Assembly: GCA_026981825.1 (NCBI GenBank)
Contig: JALSID010000020.1
Span: forward strand, 1-33,876
DNA: 33,876 nt
Reading direction: 5' to 3'
From: Planctomycetota bacterium
GTDB taxonomy: Bacteria > Planctomycetota > Planctomycetia > JALXBF01
In this document: positions 16,603 to 24,623 of the stretch, one piece after another
Numbering within the stretch: position 1 is the first letter of the stretch
Layout of the letters: each line of letters starts with the position of its first letter
Notes under the pieces: generated by a model
Database searches by the model: none
Seen by the model: the letters and a program-made list of their open reading frames with translations, nothing else
What the model was told of the DNA's origin: nothing
Program-made: the position numbers and the translations under genes

Positions 16603-18414
16603 ATGTCGGAACCGATTGAGTCGTATGCGTTGCTTTCCGATGGGCACACGGCGGCCCTGGTCAGTCGTTCTGGTAGCATCGACTGGCTCTGCCTGCCTCG
16701 CTTCGATTCTCCCGCTTGCTTTGCTGCGCTGCTTGGCACGGAGGAAAACGGCTACTGGCGGATCGCGCCTGCCGAGCCGATCGAGAAGCTACAGCGGCGT
16801 TATCTGGATCGAACGCTTGTGTTGGAAACGGAGTTTACCACCCGATCGGGACGCGTCCGCATCACAGATTTCCTCACCCCTCGTGACGACCTGGCCGACA
16901 TTCGGCGGGTAGTGAGGGGGTTGGAAGGGCGTGTCCCGATGAGGTTCGAGATGAAGATCCGTTGTTGCTACGGGGAGATCGTGCCGTGGGTACGCCGGAC
17001 CGACCGCGGCATTCGTGCGATCGCCGGCCCGGATGCCTTTCTGCTGACCTCGGATGTGCCACTGCACGGCGAGGACTTCATGACAGCGGGTGACTTCCGC
17101 ACCGCTCCTGGAGAGCAGTACAGCTTTTCCCTGACCTGGTATCCGTCGCACCGGCGGCCGCCTGAGCGCGTGCCCCCTGCCGACGTTGCCCTCCGTCAAA
17201 CGGTGGACTGGTGGCGTGACTGGTCGGCCACGTGCATGTGCGGTGTGCGCGACCCGGCGCTAAGAGAGATCGTGTGGCGGTCGCTGACTGTAATACGTGG
17301 GCTTGTGTACCAGCCCACGGGGGGAACCGTAGCAGCCCCCACAACGTCGTTGCCCGAGCAGATTGGTGGGCCGAGAAACTGGGACTACCGCTACTGCTGG
17401 ATTCGGGATGCCGCGTTGATGCTGGCTACTCTGCTGATCGCAGGCCAAACCCGTGAGGCGGAAGCCTGGCGGGACTGGTTGGTACGTGCTGCGGCGGGTC
17501 GACCCGACCAGATGCAGGTCCTGTACGGGGTGGCAGGTGAACGTCACACGCCGGAGTTCATTATCGATTGGCTCGACGGCTACGAGGGTTCGCGGCCCGT
17601 GCGGGTGGGCAACGCGGCATACCGCCAGTTTCAGCTCGATGTCTTTGGCGAGCTGTTCGACACCCTGCACCTTGCTCGGCTGGCCGGCATCCCGGAGGAT
17701 TCGGATGCGTGGCGAGTGGAACTGGCGCTGGCCGAGCACCTGGAACGGGTGTGGAGGCAGCCGGACTACGGAATTTGGGAGGTTCGAGGCCCGAAGCGCC
17801 ACTTCACGCATTCCAAGGTGATGGCGTGGCTGGCATTCGATCGGATCGCACGGAGCGCCCGCCAGTTCGGCCTGCCCGGTCCGGCTGATCGCTGGGAAGC
17901 CATCCGCGACACGATCCAGCGGGAGGTTCTGCACGAGGCGTTCAATCCGCGGCTGAACAGCTTCGTCCAGTACTACGGGGGCTCCGAAGTGGACGCAGCT
18001 CTCCTGCACATTCCCCTGGTCGGTTTCCTCCCCCCTGACGATCCCCGCGTGCTCGGCACAGTGGAGCGGATCTGTGCTGAGCTTCTGGAGAACGGACTGC
18101 TGAACCGCTATCGAACGGAAAGCGGTGTGGACGGACTGCCCCAGGGGGAAGGGACCTTCCTCGCATGCACCTGCTGGCTTGCTGAAGTGCTCAGTCTGCT
18201 TGGGCGGCGGGATGAATCGGAGCGTCTCATTGAGCGGATCCTGCGGATCGCGAACGACCTGGGACTACTTGCGGAGGAATATGACCCCCATGAGGGTCGC
18301 CAGTTGGGCAATTACCCGCAAGCCTTCACACACCTTGCGCTGACCAATGCCGTTTACGAGTGCTGCGCGGACAACGGTCTTTGGGCATTGCGCCGCGAAG
18401 CGACCTCCGTCTGA
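16603..18414 (+). CDS. Glycoside hydrolase family 15 (glucoamylase/trehalase-type)
   Basis: 603 residues, cytoplasmic (no signal peptide). The N-terminal beta-sandwich begins with IESYALLSDGHTAALVSRSGSIDWLCLPRFDS, the standard opening of bacterial and archaeal GH15 proteins. The (alpha/alpha)6 barrel carries NWDYRYCWIRD at 259-269. The likely catalytic acid is E393 in IWEVRG, and the likely base is E558 or E559 in LAEEYDP, just before the GNYPQAFTHLAL segment. Family knowledge: these inverting enzymes release beta-D-glucose from alpha-1,4-glucans, and several bacterial members are trehalases; sequence reading cannot separate the two. ATG 16603 has GGAGG about 7 bp upstream. The gene is flanked by long spacers and appears to stand alone. 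Confidence 0.92.
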   Translation: MSEPIESYALLSDGHTAALVSRSGSIDWLCLPRFDSPACFAALLGTEENGYWRIAPAEPIEKLQRRYLDRTLVLETEFTTRSGRVRITDFLTPRDDLADIRRVVRGLEGRVPMRFEMKIRCCYGEIVPWVRRTDRGIRAIAGPDAFLLTSDVPLHGEDFMTAGDFRTAPGEQYSFSLTWYPSHRRPPERVPPADVALRQTVDWWRDWSATCMCGVRDPALREIVWRSLTVIRGLVYQPTGGTVAAPTTSLPEQIGGPRNWDYRYCWIRDAALMLATLLIAGQTREAEAWRDWLVRAAAGRPDQMQVLYGVAGERHTPEFIIDWLDGYEGSRPVRVGNAAYRQFQLDVFGELFDTLHLARLAGIPEDSDAWRVELALAEHLERVWRQPDYGIWEVRGPKRHFTHSKVMAWLAFDRIARSARQFGLPGPADRWEAIRDTIQREVLHEAFNPRLNSFVQYYGGSEVDAALLHIPLVGFLPPDDPRVLGTVERICAELLENGLLNRYRTESGVDGLPQGEGTFLACTCWLAEVLSLLGRRDESERLIERILRIANDLGLLAEEYDPHEGRQLGNYPQAFTHLALTNAVYECCADNGLWALRREATSV

Positions 18415-18766
18415 CCTGGTCCACGCAGCCTGCTAATCCCTCCCATCCGGATGGGTCGTGGCCGGTGCGTTCCCCGACGGTATCGATTGGCCCGGAGTGC
18501 GGCAAACGTTACCCCCTGTCCGATCTTTGGATGGCGAGGAAACCACCGGACCGTCCTCTCCCCTGCCGGTGAAGTACCGCCGAGGATCCTTTTGCCCGGC
18601 AACGACCGGGACCGCTCCGCCCGGACGACGGCCGATCGAGGGGATCGAGAACGGGGAGTTGTGCGGTTGACGACGGCGCAACTCCTTGGTAGACTAGACG
18701 CAGGTGTATGATCGTATCCGGACTCATTGACGTGATTGTCGGTGGATGCTCGCGTAAGGCTGCCTT
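18415..18766. other. Spacer between GH15 gene and DUF1559 unit 1
   Basis: No supported gene. A GC-rich 7-bp palindrome (CCCATCCGGATGGG) is present near 18447. No clear terminator for the GH15 gene and no clear promoter for the next gene were seen. Confidence 0.5.
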
Positions 18767-18778
18767 AGAAAGGAGGTG
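18767..18778 (+). promoter_or_regulatory. Extended anti-16S (super Shine-Dalgarno) element in the DUF1559-1 leader
   Basis: AGAAAGGAGGTG is a 12-nt perfect match to the reverse complement of the usual 16S rRNA 3' tail. It ends 159 nt before the ATG at 18938, which has its own GGGAGG site. No start codon with sensible spacing follows it directly. The leader between is G/T-rich with a small GGC-TTC-GCC hairpin. The same element precedes DUF1559-3. Confidence 0.55.
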
Positions 18779-18937
18779 CGTTTTTCGCTAGACTGGTTGC
18801 TTAGGCGGCGGCTTCGCCGTTGACCCCGCTTCCGGTGACGGTTCGTCGAAGGTTGTTTCGGATTACGTTATTGGCGGTGGGCCTTTCGGTCTGACCGCGT
18901 TGGGTTTTGGTGTTGATGGGTCTTGGGAGGTTAAGCC

Positions 18938-20011
18938 ATGAGACGCACGCGTCGACAGGCTGCGTTTACGCTTATTGAGCTTCTCGTTGTCATTGCGATC
19001 ATCGCTGTTCTGATCGCCCTTCTCTTGCCCGCGGTGCAGATGGCTCGCGAGGCAGCTCGTCGAGCCCAATGTCAGAACAACCTCAAGCAGATCGGAATCG
19101 CGCTGCACAACTACCACCAGGCGCATGGCATGTTCCCGCCGGACGGCATGCGAGCGAAGTGGGGAGCAAACCGCTGGTGGCGTGCTGGTCGCGAGCAGCA
19201 CTGGAGCATGAAGGTCTTCTTGCTGCCCTACATTGACCGGTCGGACATCTACAACGCTGCTAACCTTGACCTGGCTGCCTATGGAGAACCGCCTGGCGGG
19301 AGAAGCTGGGGGCGAGATGCCAACGCCACGCTCCGGCGTGCGCGGATCGAAACCTACCTGTGCCCGTCGGACTACCACTTCCCCCATCGCAACCCCTATG
19401 CTGCGGCTTCAAACTACCAGCCCAACCACGGAACCGAACGTGCCTATAACAACTGGCGAACCAACGGCATTGTGTACGAACCCGGTTGGGACTGGGCCTA
19501 CAACAAGCCGCTCGGCATTCGCGACATCATCGACGGTACCAGCTTTACCGCCGCCTTCTCCGAGTGGATCCGCGGCGGTATGCAGGGTTACCGCTCCGCC
19601 CAGTTCGGAGACTATCTCGCGGTCACCTGGCGTGCCCCGTCCGTCACTCGGTTCCCCGGCAACTGGCGACAGGCCCAGCGAGAAGGCGACAAGTGGCACG
19701 AGAAGGTCTGCGATGAGTCCACCCGGTATCAGTGGGATTTCAAAGGCGAGATGTGGTACCTGAGCCACAACGGCCGTGGTACCGGGATCGGGTTCTCCAA
19801 GCGGCCCAACCACAAGAGCTGTAACGCCGGAAGCTGGAGTGCTGGGACGCACCTGATGGCCTCCAGCAGCTTGCATCCCGGCGGTGTGAACGTGCTCTTC
19901 TGCGACGGCCGGGTCCGGTTTATCTCGGAGGACATCGATCAGAACATCAACTTCGCGATTGCAACACGCGACGGCAAGGAGCCCATCAGCGAGACCGATC
20001 TGTCGTTCTAG
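18938..20011 (+). CDS. DUF1559 family prepilin-like protein, copy 1
   Basis: 357 residues. The N-terminal type IV prepilin signal is [19 protein letters not shown] with Glu at the fifth position after the cleavage site; the residue before Phe is Ala rather than the usual Gly. The conserved continuation [29 protein letters not shown] follows. The C-terminal motif [17 protein letters not shown] is the family hallmark. Family knowledge: these pseudopilin-like proteins are greatly expanded in planctomycetes and are thought to be exported to the cell surface; function is unknown. ATG 18938 has GGGAGG upstream. A hairpin and then a small lipoprotein gene follow, the same layout as in copies 2 and 3. 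Its middle part is identical at the DNA level to copy 3 over 98 nt. Confidence 0.92.
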   Translation: MRRTRRQAAFTLIELLVVIAIIAVLIALLLPAVQMAREAARRAQCQNNLKQIGIALHNYHQAHGMFPPDGMRAKWGANRWWRAGREQHWSMKVFLLPYIDRSDIYNAANLDLAAYGEPPGGRSWGRDANATLRRARIETYLCPSDYHFPHRNPYAAASNYQPNHGTERAYNNWRTNGIVYEPGWDWAYNKPLGIRDIIDGTSFTAAFSEWIRGGMQGYRSAQFGDYLAVTWRAPSVTRFPGNWRQAQREGDKWHEKVCDESTRYQWDFKGEMWYLSHNGRGTGIGFSKRPNHKSCNAGSWSAGTHLMASSSLHPGGVNVLFCDGRVRFISEDIDQNINFAIATRDGKEPISETDLSF

Positions 20012-20029
20012 TGTCTAGCGGACGACCTG

Positions 20030-20059
20030 GGGCAGCCCCCGCGCCAAGGGGGCCTGCCC
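20030..20059 (+). terminator. GC-rich hairpin between DUF1559-1 and its lipoprotein gene
   Basis: GGGCAG-CCCCC (20030-20040) pairs with GGGGG-CTGCCC (20048-20059) with one bulged C and a 7-nt loop, then TCTTTTCCTCTT. This looks like an intrinsic terminator or attenuator 18 nt after the stop codon, letting only part of the transcripts reach the lipoprotein gene. Confidence 0.6.
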
Positions 20060-20097
20060 TCTTTTCCTCTTAACCTCGTACAGAACGGGGGGAAGCT

Positions 20098-20385
20098 ATG
20101 AAGCGTCTCCTGACATTCGTAACCATCGGCTTGACTGGCTCAACGCTGTGGCTCGCTCTGGTGGGCTGTGGGGGCGGTCAAGACGTACCAACCGAAATTA
20201 GCGACGAACAAGCCCAACAGTACGCAGAGCAGTCCATGGGAGACCTCGGCATGCCCCAAGAGGTTGTTGAGGGGGAAATGCCCGAGGATCCTGCTTTCCT
20301 GCAGGACGTCTCTCCGGGTGAAGGGGGATCTGGCTACCCCGGAACAGAACAGCGAACCGGAGGTGGAGGAAATCCGTACCAGTAA
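20098..20385 (+). CDS. Small lipoprotein partner of DUF1559-1
   Basis: 95 residues. The signal peptide MKRLLTFVTIGLTG... ends in the lipobox LVGC, so the protein should be acylated at Cys24 and membrane-anchored. The mature part is acidic and short, with EQAQQYAEQSMGDLGMP in the middle and a Gly-rich GGGGNPYQ end. ATG 20098 follows GGGGGAAG. An orthologous small protein follows DUF1559-3 and a decayed one follows DUF1559-2, so the pair is a conserved unit. Function is unknown; a chaperone or anchoring role for the prepilin-like partner is inference. Confidence 0.8.
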   Translation: MKRLLTFVTIGLTGSTLWLALVGCGGGQDVPTEISDEQAQQYAEQSMGDLGMPQEVVEGEMPEDPAFLQDVSPGEGGSGYPGTEQRTGGGGNPYQ

Positions 20386-20925
20386 CCCTCGAAGCACGGC
20401 CCGCGCTGCAATCTAGCACAGCAAGAGTGCTCCGGTTGCCCCTCACTTGCGTCCGGCCGCTGTAGCTTCACAACCCCCTAGCGTTCCTCCTTGACAGCGC
20501 TGGGACTGGAAAATGGACCACTGGCCGGTCGGGGGACAATGGAGGTAACTCCTCCGCGACGGCAGATCGATCGCCGCGGGGCCACATCATGACGGAGCTG
20601 TTTGGCTCCGCCATCGATCTCACCCTAGCCCCTCGGACCGACTGTTCCCATACCGGGCCCACCGCAGACATCACTTGGCCTGGTCGCAAAGTGCGCTGCT
20701 CGGTGGGTTCCGTTGTCCTTGTCAGTGCGACGCTCGCGTGAAGTTTGACCAGAACACGTGATCGAGATGGAAGTGGGGCGTCCCGGGTTTTTCCGTACTT
20801 CTCGGACAAGCTGCAGAGCTGTCGTTGGTCCCGAAGTGCGGCTTCATTCCGATTCACTGCGGTCATTTGGGGTTGGTTATCTCTCCCACTGTCCCGGATG
20901 TGGTGGATGATGAGGAGGTCAAGCC
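20386..20925. other. Spacer of 540 bp before DUF1559-2
   Basis: No supported gene. A hairpin with CGGAGC / GGCTCCG arms lies near 20595-20612. Unlike units 1 and 3, there is no AGAAAGGAGGTG element; only the ordinary GAGGAGG site just before ATG 20926 is present. Confidence 0.5.
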
Positions 20926-21999
20926 ATGAGGCCCGAACGTCGACAAGCCGCCTTTACGCTTATTGAGCTCCTCGTAGTTATCGCGATCATCGCTGTGCTG
21001 ATCGCTCTTCTCCTTCCGGCAGTTCAGATGGCCCGAGAGGCTGCACGGCGAGCCCAATGCCAGAACAACCTGAAGCAGATTGGCATTGCTCTCCACAACT
21101 ACCACCAAGCGCACGGGATGTTTCCGCCCGACGGGATGCGGGCACTACGCGGTATCAACCGGTGGTGGCGGACCGGGCGAGAGCAACACTGGAGCATGAA
21201 GGTCTTCCTGCTGCCGTACATCGACCGTTCGGACGTCTATAACGCGGCGAACCTGGACCTTGCGGCCTACGGCGAACCAGCGGGGAGCCGTAGCTGGGCG
21301 CGCGACGCGAACGCCACTCTGCGCCGAGCGCGAATCGAAACCTTCCTCTGTCCGTCGGACTACCACTTCCCACACCGCAACCCCTACGCGGCAGCATCCA
21401 ACTACCAGCCGAACCACGGTACCGAACGTGCCTACAACAACTGGCGTGCCAACGGGATTGTCTACGAGCCAGGCTGGGACTGGGCGTACAACAAGCCTAT
21501 CGGCATCCGGGATATCGTAGACGGCACTACTTTCACCGCCGCCTTCTCCGAGTGGATCCGTGGTGGTATGCAGGGTTATCGCTCCGCTCAATTTGGCGAC
21601 TACCTCGCGGTTACCTGGCGTGCCCCCTCGGTTCTTCGCTTCCCTGGAAACTGGCGACAGGCTCGCCGCGAGGGGGACAAGTGGTTCGAAAAAGTCTGCG
21701 ACGAGTCCACCCGTTACCAATGGGACTTTAAGGGGGAATTGTGGTACCTGAGCAATAACGGCCGCGGTACCGGTATCGGGTTCTCGAAACGCCCCAACCA
21801 CAAGAGCTGTAACGCCGGAAGCTGGAGCGCGGGGCACTACCTAATGGCTTCGAGCAGTCTCCATCCCGGCGGCGTGAACGTTCTGTTCTCCGACGGTCGG
21901 GTGCGATTTATCTCGGAGGACATCGACCAGAACGTAAACTTCGCGATCGGAACGCGAGATGGTCGAGAACCCGTTAACGAGACCGATCTCTCCTTCTAA
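20926..21999 (+). CDS. DUF1559 family prepilin-like protein, copy 2
   Basis: 357 residues, same length as copy 1 and close to it in protein sequence, but with many synonymous differences. The prepilin signal is [16 protein letters not shown], again with Ala before the cleavage site. The C-terminal motif reads [17 protein letters not shown], with Ser where copies 1 and 3 have Cys. ATG 20926 has GAGGAGG 7 bp upstream. A perfect hairpin follows the stop, and then the remains of its lipoprotein partner. Loss of the partner together with the Cys-to-Ser change may mark this copy as drifting in function, though its own frame is intact. Confidence 0.92.
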   Translation: MRPERRQAAFTLIELLVVIAIIAVLIALLLPAVQMAREAARRAQCQNNLKQIGIALHNYHQAHGMFPPDGMRALRGINRWWRTGREQHWSMKVFLLPYIDRSDVYNAANLDLAAYGEPAGSRSWARDANATLRRARIETFLCPSDYHFPHRNPYAAASNYQPNHGTERAYNNWRANGIVYEPGWDWAYNKPIGIRDIVDGTTFTAAFSEWIRGGMQGYRSAQFGDYLAVTWRAPSVLRFPGNWRQARREGDKWFEKVCDESTRYQWDFKGELWYLSNNGRGTGIGFSKRPNHKSCNAGSWSAGHYLMASSSLHPGGVNVLFSDGRVRFISEDIDQNVNFAIGTRDGREPVNETDLSF

Positions 22000-22015
22000 C
22001 CGCGCATAACCACAT

Positions 22016-22051
22016 GGGGCTGTTCTCGCATCACAGAACGGGAACAGCCCC
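22016..22051 (+). terminator. Perfect hairpin after DUF1559-2
   Basis: GGGGCTGTTC (22016-22025) and GAACAGCCCC (22042-22051) form a 10-bp stem with a 16-nt loop, followed by TTT. It begins 16 nt after the stop. Its position matches the hairpins after copies 1 and 3, although the sequence differs. Confidence 0.65.
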
Positions 22052-22081
22052 TTTCCCCCATGACATATCTGTGAGGGGGGA

Positions 22082-22355
22082 CTGACCGACAGCTTCCCGC
22101 CCTCCGCCGTTCCGCTCATCCGGTCCGTCACGCTGCTCGTCGTCGCCGGTTGCGGTGGTTCGAGCGTCTCTAACGAAACCCCTTCACCGACAGGTCGATC
22201 AGTACACGGGCCAGGCCATGGACGATCGTGGTGTGCCGCAAGAACTGTTGGAAGGCGAATTACCTCAGGAATCCGCTGTCCTGGAGGACGTCTCTCCGAC
22301 CGAAGGGGGCCACTGTTTCGGAACGGAGCAGCGCACCAGGGGCGGCGTCAATTCC
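22082..22355 (+). pseudogene. Decayed lipoprotein partner of DUF1559-2
   Basis: Remains of the same small lipoprotein found after copies 1 and 3. The first part reads in one frame: LLVVAGCGGSSVSNETP keeps the lipobox region, but the start codon position holds CTG after GAGGGGGGA. A one-base frame change near 22175-22195 then leads to DQYTGQAMDDRGVPQELLEGELPQE, which matches the intact QQYAEQSMGDLGMPQEVVEGEMPED segment. The normal stop is lost, and the second frame runs on to 22526. Three lesions make a working product very unlikely. Confidence 0.75.
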
Positions 22356-22599
22356 ACCAACAATCTCCCTAATCGCCCGCACAGACCAAGAAAAGCCGAG
22401 CTGCTAAGCGGCCGTGCTACTGCGTCGAAACGAGAGGTGGCCAGGTCAGCGGGCGCGTCTGAGCAGGCCTCGCGAGCTCCGAGCCGGGCATTGACAGGCC
22501 GGCGAGTCTTCCGTAAAGTCGATTGAGGATCATGTACGAGGTGCGCGGAGTTCATAACCCAAGTTATTGTCCTCGGACCTACAGCGTGGGCTCTGTTCT

Positions 22600-22614
22600 A
22601 GAAAGGAGGTGATT
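22600..22614 (+). promoter_or_regulatory. Extended anti-16S (super Shine-Dalgarno) element in the DUF1559-3 leader
   Basis: AGAAAGGAGGTGATT matches the reverse complement of the common 16S rRNA 3' tail over its first 14 bases. It lies about 142 nt before the ATG at 22757, which has its own TTTTGGAGG site. The leader also holds a perfect 8-bp hairpin. Confidence 0.6.
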
Positions 22615-22685
22615 CCCGGGTAGATCTGACGGCGGCGCAGGCTGGGATCTGCGTGATCCTGTGGGTCATGGGAGGTTGTTCGCGT

Positions 22686-22706
22686 CCCGCCACGCGGTGT
22701 GGCGGG
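22686..22706 (+). promoter_or_regulatory. Hairpin in the DUF1559-3 leader
   Basis: CCCGCCAC (22686-22693) pairs perfectly with GTGGCGGG (22699-22706) over a 5-nt loop, about 50 nt before the start codon. No U tract follows, so it is more likely a translational or stability element than a terminator. Confidence 0.45.
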
Positions 22707-22756
22707 AGAAGTGGTGTGTTATTCCGTGTTGTTCGTGGTTTTTTGGAGGTTCTCCC

Positions 22757-23839
22757 ATGACTCACCCAAGGTGCAAGCGCATCACGCACGGCTTTACGCT
22801 CATCGAGCTTCTCGTCGTTATCGCGATCATCGCTGTTCTGATCGCCCTTCTCTTGCCGGCAGTCCAGATGGCCCGCGAAGCTGCACGACGGGCCCAATGT
22901 CAGAACAACCTCAAGCAGATCGGTATCGCTCTGCACAACTACCACTCGGTACACGGCATGTTTCCCCCAGACGGGATGCGTGCCCTCCGCGGCGTCAATC
23001 GCTGGAATCGACCGGGACGTGAGCAGCACTGGAGCATGAAGGTGTTCCTGCTGCCCTATCTTGACCGGTCCGACGTCTACAACGCGGCCAACCTCGATCT
23101 GCCCGCCTACGGGGAACCGCCCGGAAGTCCCCGTTGGGGCAGGGATCCGAACGCAACGCTACGCAAAGCCCGGATCGAGACGTTCCTCTGTCCCTCCGAT
23201 TACCACTTCCCCCACCGTAACCCCTACGCAGCCCCCCAGAACTACGCTCCCAACCATGGAACCGAGCGTGCCTACAACAACTGGCGCGCCAACGGGATCG
23301 TGTACGAACCCGGTTGGGACTGGGCGTACAACAAACCGATCGGGCTGCGCGACATCATCGACGGTACCAGCTTTACCGCCGCCTTCTCCGAGTGGATCCG
23401 CGGCGGTATGCAGGGTTACCGCTCCGCCCAGTTCGGAGACTATCTGGCGGTCACCTGGCGTGCCCCGTCGGTGACAGCCTTCCCCGGCAACTGGCGACAG
23501 GCCCAGCGAGAAGGCGACAAGTGGCATGAAAAGGTCTGCGACGAGTCCACCCGTTACCAGTGGGACTTCAAAGGCGAGATGTGGTACCTGAGCCACAACG
23601 GGCGTGGCACCGGTATCGGGTTCTCGAAGCGGCCCAACCACAAGAGCTGTAACGCCGGAAGCTGGAGTGCTGCGACCCACCTGATGGCCTCCAGCAGCCT
23701 GCACCCCGGTGGGGTGAACGTTCTCTTCTGCGATGGCCGGGTCCGGTTTATCTCGGAGGACATCGACCAGAACGTGAACTTCGCGATCGCTACGCGTGAC
23801 GGTCAGGAGCCCATCAACGAGACGGACCTCTCCTTCTAG
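22757..23839 (+). CDS. DUF1559 family prepilin-like protein, copy 3
   Basis: 360 residues from the ATG at 22757, chosen because GGAGG lies 7 bp upstream and because the prepilin signal then sits at the N-terminus; the frame is open to 22661. The signal is [18 protein letters not shown] with the canonical Gly before the cleavage site. The N-terminal basic segment is a few residues longer than in copies 1 and 2. The C-terminal motif [17 protein letters not shown] is intact. A 98-nt tract (23348-23445) is identical to 19520-19617 in copy 1. It is followed by a hairpin and an intact lipoprotein partner. Confidence 0.92.
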   Translation: MTHPRCKRITHGFTLIELLVVIAIIAVLIALLLPAVQMAREAARRAQCQNNLKQIGIALHNYHSVHGMFPPDGMRALRGVNRWNRPGREQHWSMKVFLLPYLDRSDVYNAANLDLPAYGEPPGSPRWGRDPNATLRKARIETFLCPSDYHFPHRNPYAAPQNYAPNHGTERAYNNWRANGIVYEPGWDWAYNKPIGLRDIIDGTSFTAAFSEWIRGGMQGYRSAQFGDYLAVTWRAPSVTAFPGNWRQAQREGDKWHEKVCDESTRYQWDFKGEMWYLSHNGRGTGIGFSKRPNHKSCNAGSWSAATHLMASSSLHPGGVNVLFCDGRVRFISEDIDQNVNFAIATRDGQEPINETDLSF

Positions 23840-23860
23840 CTCGATCGTGTCAGAAGACCC

Positions 23861-23890
23861 GGCGACGGCCCCTTCAGTGGGGCCGTCGCC
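23861..23890 (+). terminator. Perfect 12-bp hairpin after DUF1559-3
   Basis: GGCGACGGCCCC (23861-23872) pairs with GGGGCCGTCGCC (23879-23890) over a 6-nt loop; TTCCT follows. It stands between the DUF1559 stop and the lipoprotein start, like the hairpins of the other two units, and could attenuate transcription into the lipoprotein gene. Confidence 0.7.
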
Positions 23891-23940
23891 TTCCTGACCC
23901 TCTAACATCTGGTTCGCACCTACTCCCGTTGGGGAAAAGA

Positions 23941-24216
23941 ATGAAGCGCTTTCTCGCCATCCTGACGATCGGCCTTGCCGGCCCCGCGCCGTTGGTCGGT
24001 CTGGTCGGCTGCAGTGGAAGCCAGCAAGTTCCAGAGGAAATCAGCGAGCAAGAGGCCCAGCAGTACGCCGAACAATCCATGGAAGACCTCGGCATGCCGC
24101 GAGAAGCGGTCCAGGGGGAGATGCCCGAGGACCCTGCCGCGCTCGAGCAGGTATCGCCCGGCGAAACGGGCAGCAACTATCCAGGTGCCGATGGCGAGGG
24201 GAATCCATACCAGTAG
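23941..24216 (+). CDS. Small lipoprotein partner of DUF1559-3
   Basis: 91 residues from the ATG at 23941 (GGGGAAAAG upstream). The signal peptide MKRFLAILTIGLAG... ends in the lipobox LVGC. The mature part shares EAQQYAEQSMEDLGMP and the GNPYQ end with the lipoprotein of unit 1, so they are paralogues; the Gly-rich stretch is shorter. It is predicted to be an acylated envelope protein. Function is unknown. Confidence 0.8.
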   Translation: MKRFLAILTIGLAGPAPLVGLVGCSGSQQVPEEISEQEAQQYAEQSMEDLGMPREAVQGEMPEDPAALEQVSPGETGSNYPGADGEGNPYQ

Positions 24217-24623
24217 CCGTATCGAACCGTCGTTTCCCCACCGGCGCTGGAAGCGAGACGCCCTATAACGCCGGCCGCCGCACCCTCGTCACATACTCCC
24301 TGCGGCCCGACGGCAACCTGCGGCGAGTCGAACCTGACAAGCCTGCCTGCGGCCGCCTCTGGGCGGAGCTCGCCCCCCCTCCGCTTAAAGGCCCCCCAGT
24401 TGCCGTCTCGGACGCGGCCGACGCCGTCAACAAGGGAGCCGGTGCCTACCGCCCATGGCTGCTCCTGCGCTTCTTCTCCCCGAGCTCTTTAGCTCCGCAG
24501 AGACGTTCTCGCCTTCACATGCGAACACGCGTTGATCTATCATAGGGGCAGCGGGGCGTCGACCGCTCCCGGCCCGCGATACCGTCGGCATGATCGGCGC
24601 CCGTGCCCTCTAGGAGCAAGCCT
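24217..24623. other. Spacer with a coding-like remnant
   Basis: A start-less frame from about 24240 reads TPYNAGRRTLVTYSLRPDG and continues open for roughly 90 codons to a stop near 24540. It has no start codon, ribosome site or known domain. It may be the tail of a lost gene. The last 80 bp should contain the promoter for the cytochrome-type gene. Confidence 0.35.

Noticed and set aside
18938..23839. Repeated blocks as a CRISPR or satellite array
   Set aside because: The repeats are three full paralogous genes, not short direct repeats with spacers.
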